Assembly (NCBI GenBank): GCA_035236585.1 | Contig: CP141132.1 | Location: 43,279,880 to 43,343,879, forward strand | DNA length: 64,000 nt | From: Warburgia ugandensis | Lineage: Eukaryota > Streptophyta > Magnoliopsida > Canellales > Canellaceae | Reading direction: 5' to 3' | Shown here: positions 1 to 11,810 of the stretch, one piece after another | Layout of the letters: each line of letters opens with the position of its first letter | Numbering within the stretch: the stretch's first letter is position 1 | Program-made: the position numbers and the translations under genes | The notes under the pieces: model-generated | The model's input: only the letters and a program-made list of their open reading frames with translations | Database searches by the model: none | Told to the model about the DNA's origin: nothing

Positions 1-443
1 TCCTTCTTATAGAGTCCTCCTTCTAATTTCTTCTCTCCCCTTTTCTTTATTCTTAGGAGGTAGTTTCCTCTTAGGAAACTTCCTCTTCATTCCCCTTCTT
101 ATCCATAGTCTCCCCTCCTTATTAGAACTCTTCTTTTGTTAGGAAACCTTCCAAGTTTGCTTTGTCATTGATCTGGTTCATCGCTGCTCGAATATTGATT
201 TGAGCCATCCAAGCCTCCTTTAGTTGATCTATAAGTCATTAGACTAGATTAGAGTCATCTAACTGCACATTTAGTATCTGATTAGCTCAGATGATCATCT
301 AACTACTAATTTTGACAATTTACGATTAGAAGGTCAATTTGAGCTAAATTTCATATTTTGTCCAAAAATCAGCAAATTAATGAGTTAGATGATCTAATTA
401 AATGCTAAATTAGCTGTATTTTGGCCAAAATTAAAACATAACA
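1..443 (-). repeat. AT1 3' LTR, partial
   Basis: This matches the outer end of the LTR at about 6865-7328 in the same orientation. Read on the minus strand, the LTR starts TGTTATG at base 443, next to a purine tract. The rest of this LTR lies left of the window. Confidence 0.8.
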
Positions 444-452
444 CACCCCTTA
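444..452 (-). other. AT1 polypurine tract
   Basis: Read on the minus strand it is AAGGGGTG directly before the LTR start. AT2, AT3, AT4 and AT5 have an equivalent G-rich tract (TTGGGG type) at the same place. It is the expected primer for plus-strand DNA synthesis. Confidence 0.65.
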
Positions 453-2060
453 ATTAGCAATTTGCTAGTCTCGAGCAAAACATGTAGAAAAACATTTTTC
501 AAAAATTAGTACAAGGTGCCACTTTCATTGGTACTCATGATTGCATTTAGCACATGAAACAAGCCCTTGTACCCCTAGGTTAACCCTAGTGGACGAGTTA
601 GGCCTCGTGAGGGTTAGTAATGAATATACCCACAAAATTCAATAAGGTTGAGTCCCCTATTTTATCTTAAAGAATCCTCATTCATTAGCAATCTACTAGT
701 TTTTCACAAATTAATAGAGAAGATTTGATAATTTTACAACTCATACACATATTAAAGACATTTTATTTGAGCTATTTCTTAGAGTGCATGTGTGTGTGTA
801 TAGCCACATAAATCTTGACTTCAAGCTAGATATGCTTAAATATGTCTTGACCTCAAATCCTCATAGGTATATGCTCAGAAATGAAACTCTCAGATAAGGG
901 GTAACCGAATCCAACAAGTTAATGGTTCACATAAATCTTTTGAATGTTCATGAGATAAAGGAAAGTAATCCCTAAGAGTGGATATTATCAACAAGAATAT
1001 TAGGGGTCTTTTACTTTAATTCCTTCTTTTTATCTCCTCTTTAAGGCTGTGTTCCACCTAAGATCAATAGGTCTTTAATTAGGACTAAACATAGGCTTAG
1101 GATAGGTTCAGAAAAGAATGGTATAAGGATTTCAAAGGTTCAAAATTGAGTAAAGATCTTCAATGAATATCTGTTAGGACAACTTTTCTTTTAGGTTGTA
1201 CTTGAAGTGAATATTTCTTTCATATTTTTGTCTTTCCTTTTCAAATTTTTTTTCTTTTTCTTTTGGCTTCTTTAGAAGAAAGACAGCGAATTTTTCTCAC
1301 TTTGTTGACTTTTTCTCCTATTTTTTAACCTTTTCTTCTAACTCTACTCATTTTGAAGATGGGTAGTGGTTATTTGTTTTACTAGCTTGTTTCAGGCTAA
1401 GATGAGTGGGGTTAAGAAAGAAAAGGCTTAATAATAGGCTCAAAGGGGCTAACTACTGGTATGAAGTACTAGGTAGGCTTTATATATCTAGGCTAAGAAA
1501 AGATGGCCTATATCATTTCCTAGGTTTTCTAAAGCCTATCAAATTCAATAAATTTTTTGGAATTAAAGTTATTACTCCTATTTATTCTTGATGTTTAACC
1601 AAAATAAGGATAATAGGATCACACTAATTTATATACACTGAAGAAATTGTGAAATTACTTATAACACTCTGAAAGAAGATAATCTCTAAATCTACTGGGT
1701 TATAGGTCTCCACTGATTTTCCTCAAGGTCTTTAAGTCATACCTTTCTATTAGTCTAGACTATGTGCTATGTGTAACTAGTTTCCAAGAATTAACTTTCA
1801 TAAAATACTTCAACACATGCATAATATGCACAACTAATCATATGCATTCCTATTAAGAGATGAAAATTGTGGAATTACTAAATTCTGAACATCCTGTTCT
1901 CATCACAGTAAGGGAACTCTACTTTAAAACCCTTTTTATTTTCAAAAGAATCAAGAAAACTCAACAAAATTCTAAATTCCTATATGCATCTAAAGTCCCA
2001 ACTTGAATGAAACATTGCCCTCAATGTTGGAAAACATAGGATCTATATAATAATGGAAGG
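453..2060 (-). other. AT1 3' untranslated block
   Basis: About 1.6 kb without a convincing gene. On the minus strand it aligns with 12720-14340 (AT2), 43960-45650 (AT3), 50960-52620 (AT4, minus) and 58600-60130 (AT5). Landmarks shared by the copies are the 'ggacaatgtttagtttaggttggg' type segment just after the coding part (here near 1985-2040), an A/G-rich tract (1200-1340, purine-rich on the minus strand) and the block just before the polypurine tract. The small frame at 1406-1591 on the plus strand is a shadow of this block. Confidence 0.7.
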
Positions 2061-3720
2061 ATGTAGAAGAGGGAGATTTGAAAAACATCTAGGTTGCCTC
2101 CTAAGAAGAGCTAAGTTTTACATCTTCAGCCAGACATGGCCTAACCTAACTTTCTAAACCTAGCTAATTGGGTCAGCTTATTTATCCTAATCCTAACCCT
2201 AAGATGAAATGGTGAGATTTCTTACGCCACTTCAGAATCTCACGGTAATCTATATATTGCCTCCACCCTAAAATTTTTGGTAGTGGTAACAATAAAACAA
2301 TAAAGACCACCATGATTTTTAATTGTGGGGAATCATATTGATGATCCCTCATCTTCAAAATTTCATGGTAGTCAATATAATTCCTTCACCTTGAAAATTG
2401 AGGTGATGGTAACACAATGACTTCGTGTATTGCCGTGCATTTTGTTGGACCATTTGGAGATAATTTGTCCTTTTCTTGACCAAATTGAGGGATAAAAATG
2501 ACCATTATATTCTGTTTATCTTTTTCCTTTGTTTCCCTAACATTGTCCTGAAATAGGGGTATAAGTTGACTCTGCCCTTCCTTAAAAGGTTGTTCTTGTA
2601 TTAATAGATGTGGGGATAAGGTTTGGCATAAACCCTAGTTATCTTCTGATGTGTACCCTAAAGTAGGTTAATGTACATCAATAAACTCTTTTTCTTCCTA
2701 TTTTATGGGCACAAGTAAGGTGTCAAATGGGTTTACATGATTATCTTGTGAGTGTTCAAATAAGGTTAGTAAGTCCCAATCAGGTACATTTTCTACATTG
2801 CAAGGTTCAATATGAATTTTAGGCTTTATAGGATTTGCTCTAACTTGCCATTGAGAAGTGTCCATCAAAGGTATAGTATCCAAGAACTAATTCACCTCCT
2901 CAATAGATGTGTCTTCACCGAAGTCATAAAATGAGCGGGAGGTTTTGGGTTGGACATTTATGAAGCTTTGTTTCTTCATCAATGGAAGTCTCTTCATCAT
3001 AATCATAAGGAGCAAGACATGGTTTGAGTATATATGAGTTGGAGGTTTCTAAGAATGGTTGTGGACTTTGTGGCTTAGAAGGATCGTTAGAAATTTCTAT
3101 CCTATTATCAGTAATAAATGGCTCTTTAGTATCCCTAATCTTTTTTATTATCTCATCCTTTAGCAATGCTTCTATTAGTACTTTTCCATATTGGTTTCAT
3201 TTTTGCAATCCGTTCCTCACTCTCTCTTTTCATTTCCTCATGCCACTTTTCATTGGCAGTTGTGGTTTGTTTTATTTCTCAAAAAGTTATTGCATATCCT
3301 CTTTTAATGGTTGTTCTTCATATTATGGAGGAAACAACTCATAGGATTGGTATTGCTGTGGTATTGGAGTACTGAAAAGGACTGAGCAAGTTGAACACAT
3401 GATGGTTGACCTTGATATTCTGAATAATCATGGTAGTGTTGACAAGGATGGGACCATTGTGGTTCTTCTTGATATTGGTAATCCTAAGACCATGGTTGTT
3501 CATGATGCTTAGCCCATCCATTATAGTCTTGGTAATTTGTCTCAAGATAAAAATTACTAGGGTATGTGAATGCATTAGATGCATCCACTAACTCTTGATA
3601 ATATCCGTTGTATGTGGAGCTTGTTGGGGGCCATGAAGGAGTGGAATAGGGATGCTCAGAATAGGTATAGTCAGTATGGTATTGAGGTCGTGGCCCATGT
3701 TCTCAACTTTTTATATAAAC
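2061..3720 (-). pseudogene. AT1 gag-like fossil coding region
   Basis: The minus strand carries broken fragments of a protein rich in Y, Q, N, H, W and P. Short recognisable pieces include DYNGWA and HEQPW (about 3480-3540), an acidic, lysine-containing stretch (2924-3166) and DWDLLTLFE (2698-2883). Downstream, at about 2180-2415, a motif with YIDY and EIL occurs twice. The same order is found on the plus strand of AT3 (42460-43800), so this was a real family-wide coding region. No CCHC knuckle, protease or RT motif is visible. Its role is unproven; gag-like is inferred from its place after the leader. It is broken in several places. Confidence 0.6.
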
Positions 3721-4830
3721 TAACCTACATGATGCAACCTAACTTCTTAAAATGATGCACAACAAAGGGCACAATATAATCCTTAGGCTAATAAGCAGAA
3801 ATATTTTCACTTTCTTGAATTTGTGGACGACAATGCTTTTAAATTAGCCTAATTTAACACTCCTCCTCTCTTTTAGAAATGACTATTGCTTACTAGGTAG
3901 GTCTATGCAAGGTGGTTAGTACAATCCTTGTGCAAGGAGGCGTTTAGACATCAACAAATGTCAACAAAAGATGTGGGAAAATCACATGGATTTTAAGACA
4001 CCCATAATAATTGCAGTGCTCCAAAGCCACTAGAGAGACAATAGATCACGTTTTAGTAAGAGGGTCCTATAAGCATGTGATGGCCCTATAGGTCTCTTCA
4101 AATTTATTTAAGATTAATTTGAAAGGTAGGGTTGCACACTTGTGGTGATTATCCTATGTGGGCTAAGGAGTGGTGGTGAAATCCACCCTTGATCTTATGA
4201 GGTCAGGTACCCTTACTAATTAATTTTCACTCTCCATGGAAGTTTGATTAACATTTATATTACCTTAAAGCATTAAATGTGACCTAAGAATGCAATTAAA
4301 ATAGTAAACTAATGCAAGACCCTAAAAATGCAACAATTGTCAAATATGCTTTCTATATGCAATTATTCTGCCAAATAATGTAAGGTTATCTAAATGCAAA
4401 CCCTAATTTAGGAAATGAAAGGAGTGAGGGATACTTGCAATGGGGTTTCTGATGAAGATCAAGTGTGGGCCACCTTATCCCACACTTGCTTATATTATAC
4501 AACCCTTTTAAAATGGAAATTGCAAATTACAAAAATCCTTACTACAAGATTCACTCACAAGAAAAGGAAAGTCCTATTCTAAGGAAGCAAGAGAATTTCT
4601 ATTCTGATGAAGATCTAATTGCCAATTTCCTCCACTTTCATATTTGCTAAAAAGGAAAGATAGAAATAAGTATCAAAGTCAGGAAAAAAGGTGGTTATGC
4701 ATTTAAAAATTGGAAAATGCTCCTAAAATGCTACAACTACGCATTTCCTAAAAATTTTTATTTTTCTAGAATTTTTTGAATCTTTTTATTTTTTGAATTT
4801 TAATAATTAAAATTTATAAAAACTCCATTA
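3721..4830 (-). other. AT1 leader
   Basis: Untranslated sequence between the primer site and the gag-like region, read on the minus strand. It resembles the leaders of AT2 (7340-8030), AT3 (41400-42270) and AT5 (63300-64000): all have the block around 'gtggcttctaagca' and the block around 'gtgattttcccatgc'. No gene is seen. The 61-residue plus-strand frame at 4465-4650 is not supported. Confidence 0.65.
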
Positions 4831-5381
4831 TGGGTCCCAAGCAATGGCACCAAAAACTTATTGTGTTTTTCACATGTGCACTGGCTATTATAGTATAGCG
4901 TATACAAGTACAGGTTGATCCCATAGGGACTCGCTTTAAGAATTTAGAGTTTTAATAAAACTTAATTATTCAAAATTTAAAATTAAATGAAATAAATTTA
5001 ATAAAAAGTGCAATCAAACTTTGGGTCCTAAGCAATGGCACCAAAAACTTATTGTGTTTTTCATAAGTGCACTGGCTATTATAGTATAGCGTATACAAGT
5101 ACAGGTTGATCCCAAAGGGACTCGCTTTAAGAATTTAGAATTTTGATAAAACTTAATTATTCAAAATTTAAAAAAAGTGCAATCAAACTTTGGGTCCCAA
5201 ACAATGGCACCAAAGACTTATTGTGTTTTTTACAAGTGCACTGGCTATTATAGTATAGCGTATACAAGTACAGGTTGATCCCATAGGGACTCGCTTTAAG
5301 AATTTAGAGTTTTAATAAAACTTAATTATTCAAAATTTAAAATTAAATGAAATAAATTTAAAAAAAAGTGCAATCAAACTT
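4831..5381 (-). repeat. Three tandem copies of the AT1 primer-site/LTR-end junction
   Basis: Three direct copies at 4831-5021, 5022-5190 and 5191-5381 (191, 169 and about 191 bases). Each has an 18-base primer-site-like segment (4835-4852, 5026-5043, 5195-5212) followed by the terminal 150-170 bases of the LTR, read toward its interior. Each primer site is a degenerate match to the complement of the tRNA-Asp 3' end, as used by Athila/Tat elements. The middle copy is shorter. The copies are far more alike than the two LTRs of AT1, so the amplification came after insertion or was gained shortly before. Confidence 0.85.
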
Positions 5382-7328
5382 TGGATATGATTAATCAATG
5401 AAATTATAGAGGTCTAATCCAAAATTATAAAAATTTACCTAAAGAAACACGAAAATTTCACTTCCCTAGACTACCTATCATCAATTTCCTCATATTTGAT
5501 ATCTTAAATTGTGATTTTCCTTCATCAACATGTTTTTGGTACTTCTAATTAATGATCACCAGGATGGATTAGGCATATTCCAAAAATTCTACGAGATCTG
5601 GGCTATCTAAGAAATTTGGATATTAACTGCTTAGATCTGATTTTTGATTCTCAAATTGAAGATCAAGAATGATAAAAATTATTTAAAATGTCCTATAACC
5701 CATATCTAAAAGTTAATTGAAAATTAGAATTGAAACGGATAAGAAATTGAAGACATCCTTAAATTAAACCAGAATAATTGATTCAGTTAAACATGGATAG
5801 ATAAAATAGTTCCTGGATTAAATAGAACATAGAAAAGAATAGTGACAAGACAAAAATGTAATTAAAATTATTCTACTATGGGAAAATAGGGAAATTTTCC
5901 TAAAAGTTCCCTCTTTTTCCTGCAAACAAGAAAACTTGATAGAAAAAAACCTGATTTTGCCGGCCAGTGCTGATGGAGATGATAAGGGGAGAAGGTCAAA
6001 TTCTGGTGTGGTGATGAAGGAGAAGGTGGGTGCGGTGTGAGCAGCGAGCAATGGAAGTTGGGGGAGGAGGAAGGTGGAAGTAGTCTGAGCCAGCCAGAGA
6101 TGGTGGAGGATTGGTGCTTTGCTAGTGGATTGGATGGTGGAGCTTTGGCATTGGTGAGGCTAGTGAATAGAGAGGAGAAGGTGCCCGTTTTGCCGGCGTG
6201 ATAGGGAAGGTTGAGAAATTGGGTGATTGAGAGATAGGAAAAGTAGGGAAAGAGAAGGAGGGGTTGCTAGAGGTGAGGAAGATAAAGGAAGAAGTTGGGA
6301 GGAGAATGGTGAGGGAGGTAGGGTGCTGGGCATCTTTGATGGAACAGGTTAGTGAAGTAGGAGATGTGGTGTCTGCCTCAAACATTGTGCTAATTTGGTT
6401 GGAACAGTGAAGGGGCCCGGCTGAGAGGGTGATGGGGAGATGGCAAGGAAGAGGGAGAGCTGGCAGAGCATTGCCAATCCAAGAAAGAGAGAGAGGGTGG
6501 CTAGGATTGGTGTGATGCGATGATGACTGGATTGGGGCCAATGGAAGATGACAGTACACAGAGGACTAGGTGGTGGAGATGTCGGGTCTGTGCGGAGGAG
6601 TAGTGAGTGATGGAAGGAGGCAATAACCTGGCTTGGGATGATGGTGTGGTGTTGGATGACAGGGAAGGTGTAGTAAATAAAACAGATGGATGAGAGGGAG
6701 AATAGAGCTGGGGAAGGTGCTATAAAAAATATGGTAAGAGATTGGAAACAAAAGAAACATAGAAACCAAACTACTTGGAAAGAATAGAAAACAGAGAAGA
6801 AAAAGGTAAGAAAAGCTTAGGAAAATAGATAAAACAACCAACCCCCTCCCTTGAGCTCCACAGTTCCTTCTTATAAAGTCCTCATTCTAATTTCTTCTCT
6901 CCCTCTTTCTTTATTCTTAGGAGTTAGTTTCCTCTTAGGAAACTTCCTCTTCATTCCCCTTCTTATCCATAGCCTCCCCTCCTTATTAGAACTCTTCTTC
7001 TGTTAGGAGACCTTCTAATTTTGCTTTTACAGTGATCTAGTCTGTTAATGCTCTCTTGGATAATTTGCACCATTGAATATCAATCTGAGCCATCTAAACC
7101 TTCTTTAGTTGATCTACAAGACATTAGATTAGATCAGAGTCATCTAACTCTACATTAAGCATCTAATTAGCTCAGATGATCATCTAACCATTAATTTTGA
7201 TGATTTACAATTGGATGGTCAATTTGAGCTAAATTTCATATTTTGTATAAAATCATCAAATTATTGAATTAGATGATCTAATTAAATTCTAAATTTGGGG
7301 TCTTTTGGCTAGAATTAAACTCTTAACA
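4862..7328 (-). repeat. AT1 5' LTR
   Basis: About 2.47 kb LTR on the minus strand, starting TGTTAAG at 7328 and ending near 4862 before the primer site. It includes two extra junction copies at 5022-5381. A long stretch at about 5960-6840 is strongly G/A-rich on the plus strand (C/T-rich in the element's sense). This gives long low-complexity Ser/Pro/Leu frames (5818-6051, 6122-6559, 6566-6841, minus) that I do not regard as genes. The right end lies in AT2 leader sequence. Confidence 0.75.
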
Positions 7329-8030
7329 ATCTTAACATAGGATTGTTGCATTAAAGAACCTATCTAATCTTGATTGGATAGCATATAGGTTGCATTAGTT
7401 TGCTTTTGTATTACATTGCATTTTTACAGCTTTATGGTGGAATGAAATTAATGTTAGTAAGGGCGTCATAGGAACTCTTGTAAGATAAGGATTGGATTTC
7501 ATCACGAACTCCTTAGCCCACCTAAGAATCAATCAATATCCTTGTATGCCATGATCCCAACCCTTGAATTTAAATTTAAAATCAAGTTGAGAGAGGCTTA
7601 GAGTATCGAGCTCACAAGAACATTTTAGAAGGATGAGATCTATTATCACTCCAGTGGCTTCTAAGCAATGTGGTTATAGTGGATGCCTTAAAATCTAAGT
7701 GATTTTCCTATGCCTTCCATTGATGTTAGATGAGGTCTAAACACCTCCTAATATGAGGATCGTATTAACCAATTTTTAGTAAAAACTAACTGGTAAGCAG
7801 TATTCAAATTTGGACAAAAGGAGGAGCTATTTAGGTTTATATCTAAGAAGCTACTACCTATGCACTAAGAAAAGATAATCAAGACACTGCATAATTAGTG
7901 CATACTAGGATTTGATTGTGCATCACGTAGAGTTAGAGTCAACATTTAGATTAGGGCATTTAGTATAGGATAGTTTATGTAAGGGTGTCCATCTTAGAAC
8001 CTGGAGTTAACACCATTTAACCCAGAGATT
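7329..8030 (+). other. AT2 leader (part)
   Basis: Untranslated leader that aligns with 41690-42100 in AT3 and 63640-64000 in AT5, for example around 'tatataggtagtcattagtttgc' and the block with 'gtggcttctaagca'. No gene is seen. Its left edge is the AT1 insertion point. Confidence 0.65.
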
Positions 8031-9420
8031 CAACGCAACCTAAGATAAGGGGAAAGAGACTAAGTTCTTATCTGCATGGCTAAACCACCAGCAAAAGTCA
8101 AGTGTAAAGACATTAGAGATTTCTATGTGCCTTTACAACTCAACACTCCATCTTACATAGCTTTACTTACTACAAATGTAAAACATTTTGAGTTAAAGCC
8201 GATAGTCATACAATTCCTCCCCATTTTTTATTCTCTAGACTGAGAAGACTCCTACCTACATATAACACAGTTCCTTGATATTTGCTCGACATTCAGGTTC
8301 TAATTTTTTTTAATGATTTTATTAGGCTTAGGTCATTCTTGCTCTCTCTCATGGACAAAGTCAAATCATGGCTTAATTCCTTGGAGGTAGTTTCCATCAA
8401 CACATGGGACCAATTGTCTAGATAGTTTCTAAACAAGTTCTTCCCTATTTACAAGAGAAATGCCCTTCATCATGAAATTATCAATTTTCAACAAAGGGAC
8501 GATGAATAATACTATGAATGTTGGGACCGACGGAATGAACTGCTACAAAATTGGCCACATAATGGATTCAAAAAATGGTAGCAAGTTCAATACTTCTATA
8601 AGGCATTGATGCCTCAAAATAGACAAATGGTAGATGCAACATGTGGAGGGAACTTGAGAGTTCTTTTAGATTGTATCCAATAATTCCCAACAATGGAATT
8701 ATTCAAATAAAAGAGAAGAGAAATAAATAGTCCACCAAGAGAGGGGGTCTTTATGAGATAGGATTGCATACTAATCTATCCCATAAAATCGACTTCGTAC
8801 TGGGTGGGCTCGGCATCCCAACTTTTCCTGGTCAAAGAATAACTACCAAGGAGGACCATCTGTGAACTCGCCTACCAAAAACTTTCTTCATAAAGCTACA
8901 GTTCCCCAGTAGCTACTTGTCCTCCAACAACCTCAGCAGCAAAAGAAACCATCTTTTGAGGAAAACATTTAGACCATTCTTGAAAAAATTTTAAATGATA
9001 ATGACGACATTAAAAACTACTTATACTAGTTGCAGATTGATAATAGACATTCAGCCCACAGCAACTCTCAAGCCATTGCCAAGTTAGATTTGCAGGTAAG
9101 CCAATTGTCAGCTGAACTACATAACAAAGGAAAGGGTCTGTTCCCTAGTCAAGCCATTCCTAGCCAATTTGAGGTTGGGTCAAGTTCTCAAAACATTAAC
9201 CCATGTGAGCATGCCAAGTTTATAACCACCCTTATTAGCAGTCGTCAGATTAATAATAAAGAAGGGCAAGCTAAGGAAACTACAGAGGAGAAAGAGGCAA
9301 CCAAAACATAAGAGAAAGAGAAAATATAGAAAAACCCTATATAACCTATAGTGGAGGCATCCTGTGCATAAAGCCCCTTTTTCATAGTTATTGAGAATGG
9401 CTAGAAAAGGAACAAACTTC
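8031..9420 (+). pseudogene. AT2 gag fossil
   Basis: Broken Athila gag, the structural protein that would form the virus-like particle. Short recognisable pieces in order include ITQFLDIC (about 8255-8280), a region matching the Athila 'WERFKDLLRRCPHHG' type helix (about 8500-8580), then QVQYFYKAL and MVDAT (about 8585-8640). The C-terminal part at 9030-9311 encodes an alanine- and serine-containing stretch with a coiled-coil-like segment (LDLQVSQLSAEL) and an acidic/lysine tail. I see no intact CCHC zinc knuckle, which is normal for Athila gag as I know it. It is broken in many places. Confidence 0.7.
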
Positions 9421-9466
9421 AACAAGTTAATGTGGGTTATTTAAACATGTTCAAATCAATATTCCA

Positions 9467-10371
9467 TTGCTCAATGCCATTATAGACATCCTTGCCTATT
9501 CTAAGTTCTTAAAAGAGCTATGCATAAGAAAAAGAAAGCTTTCCTCATCCAAGCAAGTAAGCTCTTTGATTCAATACAAGACCCCAATGAAGTTTAAAGT
9601 CATAAGGTCTCCTACCATGTCCTGTGTTATTGGATATCATGTCATAGATAAGGCTTTACTTGACTTAGAGGCGAGTGTTAACTTGTTGTCATACTCTCTC
9701 TATGAGAAATTAAAACTCAGTGAGTTAAAACCAACCACTACCATGCTGCAATTAGCGAATAGATCTTTCAAGATACCCCATGTTTTGGATGAAGATGTTT
9801 TGATACAAGTGGACCAGTTTTATTATTTAGTTGATTTCATTGTACTAGACACCTAACCTATATCTAATGCTAGCATTCATATTTTGATCTCTTGGGACAT
9901 CCATTCTTGGTGATGTCTAATGCCATTATTAACTATAGGAAAGGTGTAATGAAATTGTCATATGACAACATGAAAGTTAATCTAAACATCTTTAACACTG
10001 ATCAACAACATTTAGACCTCAATGATTCTTATGATGTCAATTTGATCGAGTGTCTAATTAATGACATTCATCCACCATTGTCCATGTCTAACACACTAGA
10101 GGCTTGTCTCATGAATTTTAATGGAGAATTTGATTTAGACAAGTCTATTAAGGAGGTAAGCAACCTTCTGAAGGCTGCCCTAATCATGGATACCTCCAAG
10201 TGGGGTCCTTATGTGGAACCATTCCCACCTTCTAAATTTGTCCTCGTACATTCAATAGAGCAACCACCATCTCTGGACCTAAAACCCTTGCCTGGCGACT
10301 TGAAATATTCATACATAGGCCTAGATGAAACATTACATATGATAATAACATCAAATTTAAATAATAAATAG
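9467..10371 (+). pseudogene. AT2 aspartic protease and linker fossil
   Basis: The frame 9467-9856 carries an Athila-type retropepsin: a segment ALLDLEASVNLL holds the active-site aspartate region, followed by LQLANRSFKIP and a DFIVLDT segment typical of the C-terminal half of this domain. The next frame (9892-10371) starts with GHPFLVMSNAIINYRKG, the conserved continuation toward the RT, then an acidic linker. In a working element this protease cuts the Gag-Pol polyprotein. The region is broken but among the best preserved parts of AT2. Confidence 0.75.
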
Positions 10372-10479
10372 GAGGGTAAGCTTTTAGATGCCCTTAAGGA
10401 ACATAAAACTACTTTAGGGTGGACAATAGTAGACATAAAAGGGATTAGTCCAGCCATCTGCATGCATAGGATACACTTA

Positions 10480-11810
10480 GAAGAAAACAGAAAACCTTCT
10501 AAAGAAACTCAAAGATGACTTAATCCCCACCTAAAGTACGTGGATAGAGATGAAGTCTTAAATCTTCTAAATGTTGGCGTTATATATCCTATCTCTGACA
10601 ATACTTAGGTCAACCCCATTTAGGTTGTACCTAAGAAATCTAGGGTTATGGTAGTAAAAAAGAAAAAAGAAAAAAAGGGGAAGAAAAAGGATAATGAGTT
10701 AGTACCCACCTACATGACCACCGAGCAGAGAGTTTCCATTGACCATCGAATTTGAATGCAATCATGAGGAAAGATTACTTCTCTCTACTCTTCATTGACC
10801 AAATGTAAGAGAGGTTAGCTAAACATAGTTATTACTATTTTTTGGATGGATATTCTAGTTATAAATAGATTCCTATGGCACTAGAGGATTAGGAGAAGAC
10901 CACCTTCACTTGCCCTTTTGGAATCTTTGCTTATCTATGTATGCCTTTTGGGCTTTGTAATGCTCCAGTTACATTTCAAAGGTGTATGTCAAAAAATTTC
11001 TCTAATATGGTAGAAATTTTTCTTCATGTGTTTCTAGATGACTTCTTAATATTTGAGTCATCATTTGATGAGTGCTTGAACTTAAAGTTAGTTTTAGCAA
11101 GGTGTAAGGAGAAAAATCTTATTTTAAACTGGAAAAAGTGCCATTTTATGGATACAAAGTGGGATAGTTTCAGGCCACATAATATCCTAATGGGATAGAA
11201 GTCAATAAGGCAAAAGTGGATTTAATAGCCAACCTTCTTCCACTAAGGACGACGAAAGAAATCTGCTAGTTTTTAGGGCATGTTGACTTTTATAGATGTT
11301 TCATCAAGGATTTTAGAAACATTGCCAAGCCCCTTTGTAATTTACTTACAAAGGAGGCCATTTTTGACTTTAATGAGGACTATAAGAAAGCATTTGAGGC
11401 ACTCAAGGCCAAGTTGACTTCTGCACCCATTATTCGACCACCAAATTGGAATTCACTATTTGAGATAATGTGTGATGCATTAGATTAGGCCATTAGAGCT
11501 ATTTTGGGGCAACACATTGATAAACTTCTCCATGTAATATATTACATTAGTAAAATACTAAATGATGCGCAACTTAATTTTTCAATCATAGAGAAAGAGT
11601 TGTTAGCTATAGTGTTTGTTTTGAATAAGTTTAGACCTTACTTGTTAGGGTCTAAAGTTATAGCATAATCGAATCACGTGGCTTTAAAGTACCTCCTTTC
11701 TAAAATGGATGTGAAACCTAGGTTGATCCATTGGATACTATTACTACAAGAGTTTGACTTAGAAATTTAGAACAAGAAAGGTGTGAAAATGTTGTAGCAG
11801 ATTATTTATC
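10480..11810 (+). pseudogene. AT2 reverse transcriptase and RNase H fossil
   Basis: RT palm and thumb remnants: GVIYPISD (about 10575), FGIFAYLCMPFGLCNAPVTF (10918-10980) and the catalytic box as FLDDFLIF (about 11030-11055), where plant gypsy elements normally have Y/F-x-DD. A thumb segment LKLVLARCKEKNLILNWKKC follows at 11085-11145. Then come the pre-RNase H segment (around 11280 and 11330-11400) and an RNase H remnant with IIEKELLAIVF and ALKYLLSK (11585-11710). The region is broken in many places. It is the strongest evidence that AT2 was once an autonomous element. Confidence 0.85.

Larger units (their letters stand above)
1..7328 (-). mobile_element. AT1: Athila-like non-autonomous LTR element (fossil)
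   Basis: Ty3/gypsy element read on the minus strand. Its 3' LTR is at the left (cut by the window edge), then come a polypurine tract, a 3' untranslated block, a gag-like interior, a leader, a primer site resembling the complement of tRNA-Asp, and a 5' LTR at the right. The stretch 1-443 aligns with about 6865-7328, giving the LTR pair. No protease, RT, RNase H or integrase signature is visible in the 4.4 kb interior, so it looks non-autonomous (a LARD-like derivative). It sits inside the leader of AT2. LTR copies differ by roughly 15 percent by eye, so it is old. The coding remnant is broken in many places. Confidence 0.8.

Noticed and set aside
6122-6559. 145-residue Ser/Pro/Leu-rich minus frame, with similar frames at 5818-6051 and 6566-6841
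   Set aside because: It lies in the purine-rich part of the AT1 5' LTR, has low complexity and no recognisable motif, and is explained by base composition.
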